From assembly GCA_964342835.1 (NCBI GenBank), contig CAYFGJ010000018.1:1-14152 (forward strand): a DNA stretch of 14,152 nucleotides. Direction: 5' to 3'. The DNA is from GCA-2716945 sp964342835. Lineage in GTDB: Bacteria; Pseudomonadota; Gammaproteobacteria; GCA-002705445; GCA-002716945. The notes beneath the pieces were generated by a model. That model searched no databases. It saw only the letters and a program-made list of their open reading frames with translations, and was not told the DNA's origin. The first letter of the stretch is position 1; every line of letters begins with the position of its first letter. This document shows, piece after piece, positions 6,565-13,667 of this stretch. A program made the translations under genes and the position numbers.

Positions 6565-7315
6565 ACATTTTGATTTGTCAGACGAACATTTATTAAAATA
6601 TAATAGACATATATTGTTGCCTGAAATTGATATAGAAGGGCAAAAACTATTAATGTCTAAACATATTATTTTGATTGGTTTAGGTGGACTTGGATCTCCT
6701 ATCGCATATTATCTTGCATCTTCTGGAATAGGAAAGATTACTATTATTGATAACGATGTTATTGATGAAACAAACCTACAACGTCAAATTTTATATGGAA
6801 CTAATGATATTGGCAAAAGAAAGGTTGATGTTGCTTACGAGAGAATGAAGAATATAAATCAAGATGTAAATATCAACAAAATCCAAAAAGATTTGAATAA
6901 TTTATTGAGTGAAAAAATTTTCTTAGATTGTGATTTAATTATAGATGCTACCGATAACTTCAAGACAAGAAAAAATATAAATAAATTATCGTTTATACAT
7001 AAAAAGCCATTAGTAATGGGAGCTGCAATAAAAATGGAAGGACAGATAGCAGTGTTTAGAAATGATATAAAAAACGCTCCTTGCTATAATTGTTTATATG
7101 ATAATTTAGATGACGAGAGTAATAGTTGTAGCGAAAATGGTGTTTTATCAACACTGACAGGTATTATAGGATCAATTCAAGCAACAGAATCTATCAAAGT
7201 ATTATTGAATATCGGTGAAACACTGGAAAGTAAGTTATTAATTATAGATATTAAAAATTTATTATTTAAAACAATAAAAATTAATAAAGATTTAAACTGT
7301 AGGATATGTTCGTAA
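6545..7315 (+). CDS. moeB: Molybdopterin-synthase adenylyltransferase (MoeB/ThiF/HesA family)
   Basis: E1-like enzyme that adenylates the C-terminal glycine of MoaD with ATP so that it can be loaded with sulfur. 256 residues, close to E. coli MoeB. The nucleotide-binding glycine loop is GLGGLGS (45-51), with acidic D69/D71 at the end of the next strand, the conserved NLQRQ (77-81, R80), K93 and ATDNF (135-139, D137). The structural zinc is held by CYNC (C180, C183) and CRIC (C252, C255). No rhodanese domain is fused. ThiF is nearly identical in motif content, but the flanking moaA, moaD and moaE favour MoeB; dual use for thiamine synthesis cannot be excluded. It overlaps DUF1244 by 20 bases and moaA by 10. 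Confidence 0.9.
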   Translation: MQIKNLEHFDLSDEHLLKYNRHILLPEIDIEGQKLLMSKHIILIGLGGLGSPIAYYLASSGIGKITIIDNDVIDETNLQRQILYGTNDIGKRKVDVAYERMKNINQDVNINKIQKDLNNLLSEKIFLDCDLIIDATDNFKTRKNINKLSFIHKKPLVMGAAIKMEGQIAVFRNDIKNAPCYNCLYDNLDDESNSCSENGVLSTLTGIIGSIQATESIKVLLNIGETLESKLLIIDIKNLLFKTIKINKDLNCRICS

Positions 7316-8325
7316 ACAATATTATTGATAAAAATGGCAGAAAATTAGAATATCTACGTATATCAGTTACAGATAAATGTAATTTTAGATGTGGTTATTG
7401 TATGCCACAAGAAATATTTAATCATAATTATACGTTTCTATCTAAAAAAAATTTATTGTCATATGAAGAAATTATAAGGTTTTCTAAAATTTTGAAAAAT
7501 ATAGGACTAAAAAAAATCAGATTAACTGGAGGTGAGCCATTATTAAGAAAAAATATTGAGAGACTTATATATTCATTGAAAGAAAAAAATCAAATAAATA
7601 ACATAGCCTTAACAACTAATGGATCATTATTGGACAACAAAATGGCTAAAAATTTAAAATCAAATGGACTTGATTCTATAACTATCAGTTTAGATTCGTT
7701 AAATGACTTTACTTTAAATAAAATTAATACATTAAAGAATAGTAAATTAAAAATTTTGAATGCCATTGATATTGCTATCAAACTATTTGGATTTGTTAAA
7801 GTAAATATGGTTGTAATGAAGGGCATTAATGATCTAGAAATTATTTCAATGATAGATTCATTAAATGATCCACGTATACAACTTAGATTTATTGAATTTA
7901 TGGATGTAGGAGAAACAAATAATTGGAATATTGATAGTGTAATAACTACAAATGATATAAAAGAAATAATTACACAGAAATATACTATTGAGAAAATGAT
8001 TAATAGTAAGAATTCAACTTCAAAAAAATATAAAATCCTTGAAACAAATCAGGAAATTGCCTTTATTTCATCCATATCAGATCCTTTTTGTGGAAGTTGT
8101 AATCGTGGAAGATTATCAGCTGATGGTAAATTTTTTACGTGTTTATTTTCTAATCATGGATATAATTTTCTTGATTTATTAAGAAATACAGATGATGACA
8201 ATAAAATTTTGTCAGATTTTATAAAAATATGGTCAAACAGAACTGATAAGTATTCTGAAAGCAGATCAGAAATGGATAATCATAAAAAAAGAAATAAAAT
8301 CGAAATGTCTTACATTGGAGGATAA
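7306..8325 (+). CDS. moaA: GTP 3',8-cyclase (radical SAM, Mo-cofactor synthesis)
   Basis: Catalyses the radical SAM step that turns GTP into 3',8-cyclo-7,8-dihydro-GTP, the first committed step of molybdenum-cofactor synthesis. 339 residues. The radical SAM cluster motif is CNFRCGYC with C25, C29 and C32; GGEP follows at 75-78. The second, substrate-binding 4Fe-4S cluster is held by C262, C265 and C279 (FCGSCNRGRLSADG...C). The family WSNRTDKYSE segment and the C-terminal SYIGG are intact; the terminal Gly-Gly is known to be needed for activity. The ATG overlaps the moeB end by 10 bases and no other in-frame ATG lies before the cluster. MoaC, which acts with it, is not in this window. Confidence 0.97.
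   Translation: MFVNNIIDKNGRKLEYLRISVTDKCNFRCGYCMPQEIFNHNYTFLSKKNLLSYEEIIRFSKILKNIGLKKIRLTGGEPLLRKNIERLIYSLKEKNQINNIALTTNGSLLDNKMAKNLKSNGLDSITISLDSLNDFTLNKINTLKNSKLKILNAIDIAIKLFGFVKVNMVVMKGINDLEIISMIDSLNDPRIQLRFIEFMDVGETNNWNIDSVITTNDIKEIITQKYTIEKMINSKNSTSKKYKILETNQEIAFISSISDPFCGSCNRGRLSADGKFFTCLFSNHGYNFLDLLRNTDDDNKILSDFIKIWSNRTDKYSESRSEMDNHKKRNKIEMSYIGG
8317..8321 (+). promoter_or_regulatory. Ribosome-binding site deciding the start of the small membrane gene
   Basis: A full GGAGG, eight bases before the ATG at 8330. It lies inside the final codons of moaA, and its GGs encode the MoaA Gly-Gly tail. It selects the ATG at 8330 over an in-frame TTG at 8315 and is the strongest Shine-Dalgarno sequence in the window. 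Confidence 0.7.
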
Positions 8326-8329
8326 GAAA

Positions 8330-8593
8330 ATGTATAAATTATTAAGTTACTTATTTTTTATAATCGCAATATTTGCTGGTTATCTTGCTAGTTATGAATT
8401 ACTTCTTCAAGTATTTCCTGAATTTAATATTATAGTTCTTGCGGGATGGTTTCTTGTAACTGCTATGTTTTTCCCTCTAGCACCATTTTATCCAGGTATT
8501 ACTACTGGCAATTGGATGTTTGCTATTGTTTGTTATATTGCAATTTTAATAGGGGTTATATTAGGTAATTTAGCAAGAAAACTAAAAACATAG
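8330..8593 (+). CDS. Small three-helix membrane protein of unknown function
   Basis: 87-residue, very hydrophobic protein, not recognised as a known family. Likely helices lie at about 5-29, 33-53 and 62-82, with a short basic tail (ARKLKT) that suggests the C-terminus is cytoplasmic. A proline/glycine-rich loop APFYPGITTGNW at 51-62 separates the second and third helices. There is no signal-peptide cleavage site or lipobox. It begins four bases after the moaA stop with a strong ribosome-binding site, so it is certainly expressed in the same transcript as moaA. It sits between moaA and moaD. Whether it helps molybdenum-cofactor synthesis or is merely lodged there cannot be told from sequence. 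Confidence 0.75.
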   Translation: MYKLLSYLFFIIAIFAGYLASYELLLQVFPEFNIIVLAGWFLVTAMFFPLAPFYPGITTGNWMFAIVCYIAILIGVILGNLARKLKT

Positions 8594-8642
8594 TTATATA
8601 AAACAATAAATTTTAGTATTTTAGAATAAATGATGAATTTTG

Positions 8643-8671
8643 TTGATTGTTATTGGTTTTCTAATTATTAT
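8643..8671 (+). promoter_or_regulatory. Possible sigma-70 promoter before moaD
   Basis: TTGATT (8643-8648) and TATTAT (8666-8671) are separated by 17 bases, in the 92-base spacer between the small membrane gene and moaD. Transcription would begin near 8678, just upstream of the ATG at 8686. In DNA this AT-rich such matches are common, so this is weak support for a separate moaD-moaE-argG transcript. Confidence 0.25.
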
Positions 8672-8685
8672 ACATGGTCAAAGAC

Positions 8686-8919
8686 ATGAATATAAATGTT
8701 AAGTATTTTGCTAGCATAAGAGATTTAATAGGAAAAGATAGCGAAGTATTAAATTTGGATGATGGAGCAAGTGTCAAGGATTTATGGAATATAGTTGTTG
8801 TTGATAAACATAGTCCAACTAAATTATTAATAGCAGTCAATCATGAATATGTTGATGGAAAATATAAATTGAAAGATGGTGATGAAGTAGCTTTTTTCCC
8901 ACCAGTAACGGGCGGTTAA
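8686..8919 (+). CDS. moaD: Molybdopterin synthase sulfur-carrier (small) subunit
   Basis: Ubiquitin-fold sulfur carrier of molybdopterin synthase. Its C-terminal glycine becomes a thiocarboxylate that donates the dithiolene sulfurs to precursor Z. 77 residues from the ATG at 8686, starting NINVKYFASIRDLIG as in other MoaD proteins and ending with the diagnostic FFPPVTGG, including the essential Gly-Gly. An ATG at 8674 would add MVKD; I prefer 8686 because it matches the family N-terminus, though neither has a clear ribosome-binding site. moaE begins two bases after the stop, which fits the 1:1 complex of the two subunits. MoeB, encoded 1.4 kb upstream, is its activating partner. Confidence 0.95.
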   Translation: MNINVKYFASIRDLIGKDSEVLNLDDGASVKDLWNIVVVDKHSPTKLLIAVNHEYVDGKYKLKDGDEVAFFPPVTGG

Positions 8920-8921
8920 TT

Positions 8922-9386
8922 ATGAAAGTAGAAATAATAAATGAGCAATTTGATCCTTGGGTATCATTAGTAGATTATAAAAAACAGAAATTAAATAATG
9001 ATTCTAAAATAGGTGCAACATCTGTCTTTTTGGGAACTATGCGTGACTTTAATGATGATGAAGAAGTTGAATCAATGGTTCTTGAACATTATCCTGAAAT
9101 GACAGAAAAATATTTAACTAATATCCTTAATGATGCTATTAAAAAATTTAAACTAATTGATGGAATTATATTGCATAGAATTGGTGATTTAAAACCATCT
9201 GATCCAATTGTTTTAGTTGCTACATGGTCTGAGCACAGAGACAATGCATTCAAAGCTACTAGGGAAATAATGGAATTTTTAAAATCAGAGGCACCGTTCT
9301 GGAAAAAAGAATCTAATTCACATGGTTTTAAATGGGTTGAACCAAATGATACAACTCAAAAAGAAGAATTAAATGAAACCAGCTAA
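8922..9386 (+). CDS. moaE: Molybdopterin synthase catalytic (large) subunit
   Basis: Catalytic subunit that binds cyclic pyranopterin monophosphate and inserts two sulfurs delivered by MoaD. 154 residues, the usual length. Recognisable segments are FLGTMRDFNDDEEVESMVLE (36-55), the HYPEMTEKYL region, LHRIGDLKPSDPIVLVA (84-100), WSEHRDNAF with the conserved His-Arg (H105, R106), and LKSEAPFWKKE (120-130), which contains the catalytic lysines K121 and K128. The reading frame runs 14 bases into argG. The last 12 or so residues are polar and poorly conserved, as is normal for the family. Confidence 0.96.
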   Translation: MKVEIINEQFDPWVSLVDYKKQKLNNDSKIGATSVFLGTMRDFNDDEEVESMVLEHYPEMTEKYLTNILNDAIKKFKLIDGIILHRIGDLKPSDPIVLVATWSEHRDNAFKATREIMEFLKSEAPFWKKESNSHGFKWVEPNDTTQKEELNETS

Positions 9387-10566
9387 AGTAGTACTTGCTT
9401 ATTCTGGTGGATTAGATACTTCAGTAATTACTAAATGGCTCATGGAAAAATATCACTGTGAAGTAGTTGCTTTTACTGCTGATATTGGACAAGGTTCGGA
9501 AATTAATGGAGCAAAAATAAAAGCAAAAAAAATAGGTATAAAAAAAATCTATGTAGAAGATTTAAAAGAAATTTTTGTTAGAGATTATATATATCCAATG
9601 TTTAGAGCCAATGCTATTTATGAGAGTGAATATTTTTTAGGAACATCAATAGCAAGACCTCTGATTAGCAAAAGATTAGTAGAAATTGCTAAAAAGGAAA
9701 AGACCAATTATATCTGTCATGGTGCAACAGGAAAAGGTAATGACCAAGTCAGATTTGAGCTTTCTGCATACTCTTTAGATAGTAAAATTAAAATTATTGC
9801 ACCATGGAGAGAATGGGCTTTTAAATCTAGAAAAGATTTAGTTAGATATGCAAAATTAAATAAAATAAATATTGATTATGATCAGGGGAAAACGAGCCCA
9901 TATTCAATGGATGCCAACATTCTTCATACTTCGTATGAGGGTGGGGTTCTAGAAGACCCATGGACATCTCCAGAAGAATCAATGTGGTTAAACACTACAT
10001 CTCTACAAGACACACCATCAAAACCACAAATAATAGAAGTAGAATTCAAAAAAGGAGATATAACTAAAATAAATGGAAAAAAAATGAGCCCTTTCAAGAT
10101 ATTAGATAATTTAAATAAAATGGGTAATAAACATGGTATTGGAAGGCTTGATATAGTTGAAAATAGATATGTAGGTATAAAGTCAAGAGGATGCTATGAG
10201 ACACCAGGTGGAACTATTTATCATAAAGCACATAAAGCAATCGAATCATTAACATTAGATAGAGAAGTTCTTCATTTAAAAGAGGATGTTACAAGTAGAT
10301 ACTCTAGACTAATATATAACGGATATTGGTTTAGTCCTGAAAGAGAAGTTTTACAACATATGATCAATAAAACACAAAACAATGTTGAAGGTATTGTTAA
10401 ATTAAAATTGTATAAAGGAAATGTCATTGTAATGGGAAGAAAATCCAATAAATCTTTGTATAGCAAAGATTTATCAACTTTTGAAATTGATTCTGGAAAT
10501 TATAATCAAAAAGATGCCGAAGGTTTCATCAAAGTTATTTCAACAAGATTAAAGAATAAAAAATAA
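9373..10566 (+). CDS. argG: Argininosuccinate synthase
   Basis: Joins citrulline and aspartate with ATP to form argininosuccinate, the penultimate step of arginine synthesis; cytoplasmic homotetramer. 397 residues, full length. The N-type PP-loop for ATP is SGGLDTS (11-17). Further fingerprints are GTSIARPL (90-97), HGATGKGNDQVRFEL (116-130), APWREW and the C-terminal LIYNGYWFSPERE. The ATG lies 14 bases inside moaE, giving AATTAAATGAAACC, so it is coupled to the Mo-cofactor genes although metabolically unrelated. argH and the other arg genes are not nearby. The stop is three bases from the tail of the convergent DUF3108 gene. Confidence 0.97.
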   Translation: MKPAKVVLAYSGGLDTSVITKWLMEKYHCEVVAFTADIGQGSEINGAKIKAKKIGIKKIYVEDLKEIFVRDYIYPMFRANAIYESEYFLGTSIARPLISKRLVEIAKKEKTNYICHGATGKGNDQVRFELSAYSLDSKIKIIAPWREWAFKSRKDLVRYAKLNKINIDYDQGKTSPYSMDANILHTSYEGGVLEDPWTSPEESMWLNTTSLQDTPSKPQIIEVEFKKGDITKINGKKMSPFKILDNLNKMGNKHGIGRLDIVENRYVGIKSRGCYETPGGTIYHKAHKAIESLTLDREVLHLKEDVTSRYSRLIYNGYWFSPEREVLQHMINKTQNNVEGIVKLKLYKGNVIVMGRKSNKSLYSKDLSTFEIDSGNYNQKDAEGFIKVISTRLKNKK

Positions 10567-10576
10567 AAATTATTCT
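10553..10576. terminator. Weak AT-only hairpin between convergent argG and DUF3108 genes
   Basis: AGAATAA (10553-10559) and TTATTCT (10570-10576) form a perfect seven-base-pair stem around a ten-base A-rich loop, exactly across the stops of the two convergent genes. A 12-base palindrome, CTAAAATTTTAG, follows at 10575-10586. The position is right for a bidirectional terminator, but the stem has one G-C pair only, so real termination activity is doubtful. Confidence 0.25.
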
Positions 10577-11262
10577 AAAATTTTAGTTAAATTCGCTGTA
10601 AATTTTAAAGATTTTTTTCTGTATTGTTCAATTTTGACAGGTAAAAAATTATGGTTAATTGCATACCATGTTAAAGTATTTCTCTTATTATTTTCTATAA
10701 TTTTGTGAATTACAATCGTTTCTGTTTCTCCAAATATTGTTTCGATTTTTTCTGATCTCATAAATTTAAATATATATATCCTTTCCCTTCCTTTATCTAA
10801 TACGGTATATGTATTATTGTATATTCCATTTTTAATTTTTTCTCTTAAATCTATCTGAACAGATAATCTATCATACCAGTTTTTGTTAGAATCATGATAA
10901 ATCTCATTACCATTTTTTATAGTATGCGAATCTTTTCCATCATTAATTTTTGTTTTAATATTATTTAATTTACCTTTTTTTCTACCTTTGAATACATAGG
11001 ATAGAGTTTTTAAATTATTATTTAAAATAATAAATTTAGACTTTTCATATCTATTATCTTCTTTTAATTTCATTATACCTGCAGTATTACTTATTATTTC
11101 AAAAAACCAAAAATTTCCATCTTTATAAAACTTATTATTACTTGTTGCAAAAGTTATTCCGCTTTTTTGTAAATTATACTGTATGTTAAATTCCATCCAT
11201 GGTTCTTTAGCATTTATACCGCTAGAGAAAAAAATTAAAGTTATTATAAATATTCTATACAT
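10570..11262 (-). CDS. DUF3108 secreted/periplasmic protein
   Basis: 230-residue exported protein of the DUF3108 family; function unknown. The N-terminus is a clear signal peptide: basic start MYR, hydrophobic IFIITLIFF, then SSGINA with likely cleavage between A18 and K19. The rest is a beta-rich domain with family features such as FNIQYNLQKSGI near the start, WYDRLSVQIDLREKI in the middle, an ETIFGETETIVIHKI segment and the C-terminal WYAINHNFLPVKIEQYRK. There is no lipobox cysteine and no second membrane segment. It begins three bases after the purN stop and is third in the purM-purN operon, which is a typical place for this family in Gammaproteobacteria. That context was used to support the call; it says nothing firm about function. 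Confidence 0.85.
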   Translation of the reverse strand: MYRIFIITLIFFSSGINAKEPWMEFNIQYNLQKSGITFATSNNKFYKDGNFWFFEIISNTAGIMKLKEDNRYEKSKFIILNNNLKTLSYVFKGRKKGKLNNIKTKINDGKDSHTIKNGNEIYHDSNKNWYDRLSVQIDLREKIKNGIYNNTYTVLDKGRERIYIFKFMRSEKIETIFGETETIVIHKIIENNKRNTLTWYAINHNFLPVKIEQYRKKSLKFTANLTKILE

Positions 11263-11265
11263 AAT

Positions 11266-11898
11266 TTATAATAAAACATGTTCAATAGGTTGAGTCATTT
11301 TTTGATTATTAAAAATAAAAAAATTATCTTCCTGCTTGATTAACCCTTTTTGAAACCATTTTATTGCAATTGGATAAATTTTGTACTCAATTTCATGTAC
11401 TTTGTTCTTAAGATCTTCAATAGTGTCTGTTTTTTTTATTTTTATTTTTCCTTGGATAATCGAAGGTCCATCATCTAATTTTTCTGTAACAAAATGAACT
11501 GTTGCTCCATGTTCTTGTTCATTATTTTCCAGAACTTTTTCATGGGTATTCAATCCTGGATATTTAGGTAAAAGAGACGGGTGTATATTTAATATCTGAC
11601 CAAAATATTTTTTAATTATATTTGAAGGAATTATTTGCATAAATCCTGCCAATATTATCAAATCTATTTTTCTATTACCTAAAATTTTATTCAATTCTTG
11701 ATTCAATTCTTTTTTGTTTGTTAAAATACATGTTTCAATATTTTCATTCTTAGCTATATTTAATCCATTAGCATTGGGATTATCACTTATAACACAAACT
11801 ATATTTATATTAATTTCGTTTTTTTTATTAGAATTAATTATATTTTTTAAATTGCTGCCAAATCCAGATATTAATATTGCCGCATTAACTTCATTCAT
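11266..11898 (-). CDS. purN: Phosphoribosylglycinamide formyltransferase (10-formyl-THF dependent)
   Basis: Transfers a formyl group from 10-formyltetrahydrofolate to GAR, the third step of purine synthesis. 210 residues, full length. Features are ISGFGSNLKN (10-19; SGFGS where SGNGS is common), IILAGFMQIIP (81-91), NIHPSLLPKYPGLNTHEKV (104-122) and LDDGPSIIQ (141-149). N104, H106 and D142 correspond to the E. coli catalytic N106, H108 and D144 with a constant offset of two. The start lies 8 bases inside purM and has an AGGGA seven bases upstream. The C-terminus has a short polar extension (NNQKMTQPIEHVLL). Confidence 0.96.
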   Translation of the reverse strand: MNEVNAAILISGFGSNLKNIINSNKKNEININIVCVISDNPNANGLNIAKNENIETCILTNKKELNQELNKILGNRKIDLIILAGFMQIIPSNIIKKYFGQILNIHPSLLPKYPGLNTHEKVLENNEQEHGATVHFVTEKLDDGPSIIQGKIKIKKTDTIEDLKNKVHEIEYKIYPIAIKWFQKGLIKQEDNFFIFNNQKMTQPIEHVLL

Positions 11899-12916
11899 AA
11901 ATAATTCCCTTATTATTTTTCCTTCTAATTATTTTTCCAATGATGTTATGGGCATATTTATTTTTTTTAAGTATTCCGCAAACTTTCTTTAGATTTGATT
12001 GGTCTATAATAATAATCATTCCAATACCACAGTTAAAAGTTTCTAGCATTTCGTTCATCTTTAAATTTGCTTTTTCCTGTAATAAGCTAAATATTTTTGG
12101 AAGTTTCCAATTTTTTAAATTAATTTCTGCGGATAATTCTTTAGGCATTATTCTGGGTATGTTTTCTGTTAAACCGCCTCCAGTTATATTAGCTATACCT
12201 TTTAAAAGAGGTAAAATTTTGTTTATTACATCTGAGTAAATTAAGGTAGGAGTAATAAGCATCTCGCCGATACTTTTTTTATCAATTTTTTTATTTAATT
12301 GAATTTTTTTCTGTTTTACTAATTCATTGATAAGCGAAAACCCATTTGCATGTATACCGCTAGAATGTATACCTATTATAATATTTTTATTTCTAATTTT
12401 TCTTCCATCAATAATATTTTTCTTTTCCACAATGCCCACACAAAAACCAGCTAAATCATAATCTGTTCCATTATAAAGACCTGGCATTTCAGCTGTTTCT
12501 CCACCAATTAATGGAACTTTGTATTTATTGCAAGCATTTTTAATACTTTTTAAAACCACTGAATGAATTGTTGTATTTAATTTACCAGTAGCAAAATAGT
12601 CAAGAAAAAAAAGAGGTGTTGCTCCAGAAGTAATTACATCATTTACACACATTGCCAATAAATCTTGTCCAATATATTTATGCTGTTTTAGTATTGTTGC
12701 TAATTTTAGTTTTGTTCCTACTCCATCAGTACCTGATACAATTACCGGTTCTTTGAGCCTATTTAATTTATATAAACTACAGAAACCACCAATTGTAGAG
12801 ATAATATTTGGTGAAGATTTATCAGTATTATTTTTTAAAGTTTTTATCAGCTCATTGGCTTTTTTGATATCAACACCTGATTTTTTATATGTTAATTTAT
12901 TAAATGATTTTTTCAT
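11891..12916 (-). CDS. purM: Phosphoribosylformylglycinamidine cyclo-ligase (AIR synthetase)
   Basis: ATP-dependent ring closure of FGAM to aminoimidazole ribonucleotide, the fifth step of purine synthesis; soluble dimer. 341 residues, the usual length. Family segments in order: SGTDGVGTKLKLA (61-73, ATP/substrate), CVNDVITSGATPLFFLDY (90-107), GGETAEMPGLY (138-148), HSSGIHANGFS (184-194) and ITGGGLTENIPR (244-255). The ATG at 12916 faces a 52-base spacer shared with divergent hda. purN overlaps its 3' end by 8 bases. The N-terminal LTYKKSGVDIKKANELI matches the normal start. Confidence 0.97.
   Translation of the reverse strand: MKKSFNKLTYKKSGVDIKKANELIKTLKNNTDKSSPNIISTIGGFCSLYKLNRLKEPVIVSGTDGVGTKLKLATILKQHKYIGQDLLAMCVNDVITSGATPLFFLDYFATGKLNTTIHSVVLKSIKNACNKYKVPLIGGETAEMPGLYNGTDYDLAGFCVGIVEKKNIIDGRKIRNKNIIIGIHSSGIHANGFSLINELVKQKKIQLNKKIDKKSIGEMLITPTLIYSDVINKILPLLKGIANITGGGLTENIPRIMPKELSAEINLKNWKLPKIFSLLQEKANLKMNEMLETFNCGIGMIIIIDQSNLKKVCGILKKNKYAHNIIGKIIRRKNNKGIIYE
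11906..11910 (-). promoter_or_regulatory. Ribosome-binding site of purN
   Basis: AGGGA on the minus strand (TCCCT on the plus strand), seven bases before the purN ATG and inside the last codons of purM. It supports independent or reinitiated translation of purN from the purM transcript. Confidence 0.6.
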
Positions 12917-12968
12917 GTTTAAATAACTTGAATTTAATTATATATTAATCTTATAGATATATATAGAT
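12917..12968. promoter_or_regulatory. Divergent promoter region between purM and hda
   Basis: The 52-base AT-only-looking spacer must hold the promoters of both genes. Toward hda, TTGAAT (12928-12933) and TATAGA (12952-12957) are 18 bases apart, which would start transcription a few bases before the ATG at 12969. Toward purM, a perfect TATAAT lies on the minus strand at 12937-12942 without a convincing -35. The nine-base word TATAGATAT occurs twice with a 10-base period (12952-12960 and 12962-12970), the second copy running into the hda start codon. No PurR-like operator was recognised. Confidence 0.4.
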
Positions 12969-13667
12969 ATGAAAAAAACTTTATATGACCTCAAGCAATT
13001 ACCAATAGACTATAGTTTTACTATTAATAAAAATTTTGATAATTTTATTGCTGAAAATAATCAATTTTTAGTTGATAAATTGATAACATTCACAAAATCT
13101 ATATCAGATGAAAAATCCATTATTTTACTTCAAGGAGATAAATCATCTGGGAAAACACATCTTTGTGAAGCAATAAAAAATTATGATAATAAAATCACTA
13201 TTTTAATAAATGAAGACTATTTGAAATTTTCTACTCAAGAAGATTATGATATATTAATTATTGATAATTTAGACCGACTAATTATTAATCAGAACAATGA
13301 AGAATATTTATTTTCTTTGATCAATGAAGCTATACTTAACAGTAAAAGTATTTTAGTTACTACAACTAAAAATATTGAAGACATTAAATTTACAATTCCT
13401 GATTTGAAATCACGTTTAAAATGGGATTTAATTTTCAAAATAAATGATTTAAATGACATTAATAAAATAAGAGTATTAGAAAAGCTTGCTGGTGATAGAG
13501 GATTCAATCTTACTACAAAAGTAAGTAATTTTATTATGAAGAACTATAGAAGAGATCTATTTTTTTTGTGTAATGCTATAAAAACAATTGATTACAATTC
13601 TCTTTCTGAAAAAAATAATATTACGATACCATTTGTAAAGAAAATAATGGAATATAAAAATAATTAA
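12969..13667 (+). CDS. hda: DnaA regulatory inactivator Hda
   Basis: AAA+ protein that, bound to the DNA-loaded sliding clamp, stimulates hydrolysis of DnaA-ATP and so limits replication initiation. 232 residues, close to the usual 230-250. It lacks the DnaA DNA-binding domain IV. The N-terminal KQLPID (9-14) fits the Hda clamp-binding motif, then FDNFIAENN (23-31). Walker A is GDKSSGKTH (56-64), Walker B is ILIIDNLD (95-102), and PDLKSRLKW (144-152) carries the arginine of box VII. The C-terminal NITIPFVKKIMEY resembles the end of E. coli Hda. Its place beside purM is a common gammaproteobacterial arrangement. Its stop overlaps the convergent flavodoxin gene by four bases. A short DnaA-like chaperone is the only alternative and is less likely. 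Confidence 0.9.
   Translation: MKKTLYDLKQLPIDYSFTINKNFDNFIAENNQFLVDKLITFTKSISDEKSIILLQGDKSSGKTHLCEAIKNYDNKITILINEDYLKFSTQEDYDILIIDNLDRLIINQNNEEYLFSLINEAILNSKSILVTTTKNIEDIKFTIPDLKSRLKWDLIFKINDLNDINKIRVLEKLAGDRGFNLTTKVSNFIMKNYRRDLFFLCNAIKTIDYNSLSEKNNITIPFVKKIMEYKNN

Noticed and set aside
7590..7826. Minus-strand open frame of 78 codons
   Set aside because: Antisense to moaA, which is complete; no coding signature of its own.
10272..10466. Minus-strand open frame of 64 codons
   Set aside because: Antisense to the conserved C-terminal part of argG.
11714..12239. Two overlapping plus-strand open frames of 92 and 99 codons
   Set aside because: Both are antisense to purN and purM, which are full length with all catalytic motifs. 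The frames are products of AT-rich antisense sequence.
12937..12970. The repeated TATAGATAT before hda as a DnaA-box or origin element
   Set aside because: Neither copy matches the TTATCCACA-type DnaA box, and there are no further copies in the spacer. It is recorded only as part of the promoter region.
13289..13507. Minus-strand open frame of 72 codons
   Set aside because: Antisense to the AAA+ core of hda, with no recognisable domain.
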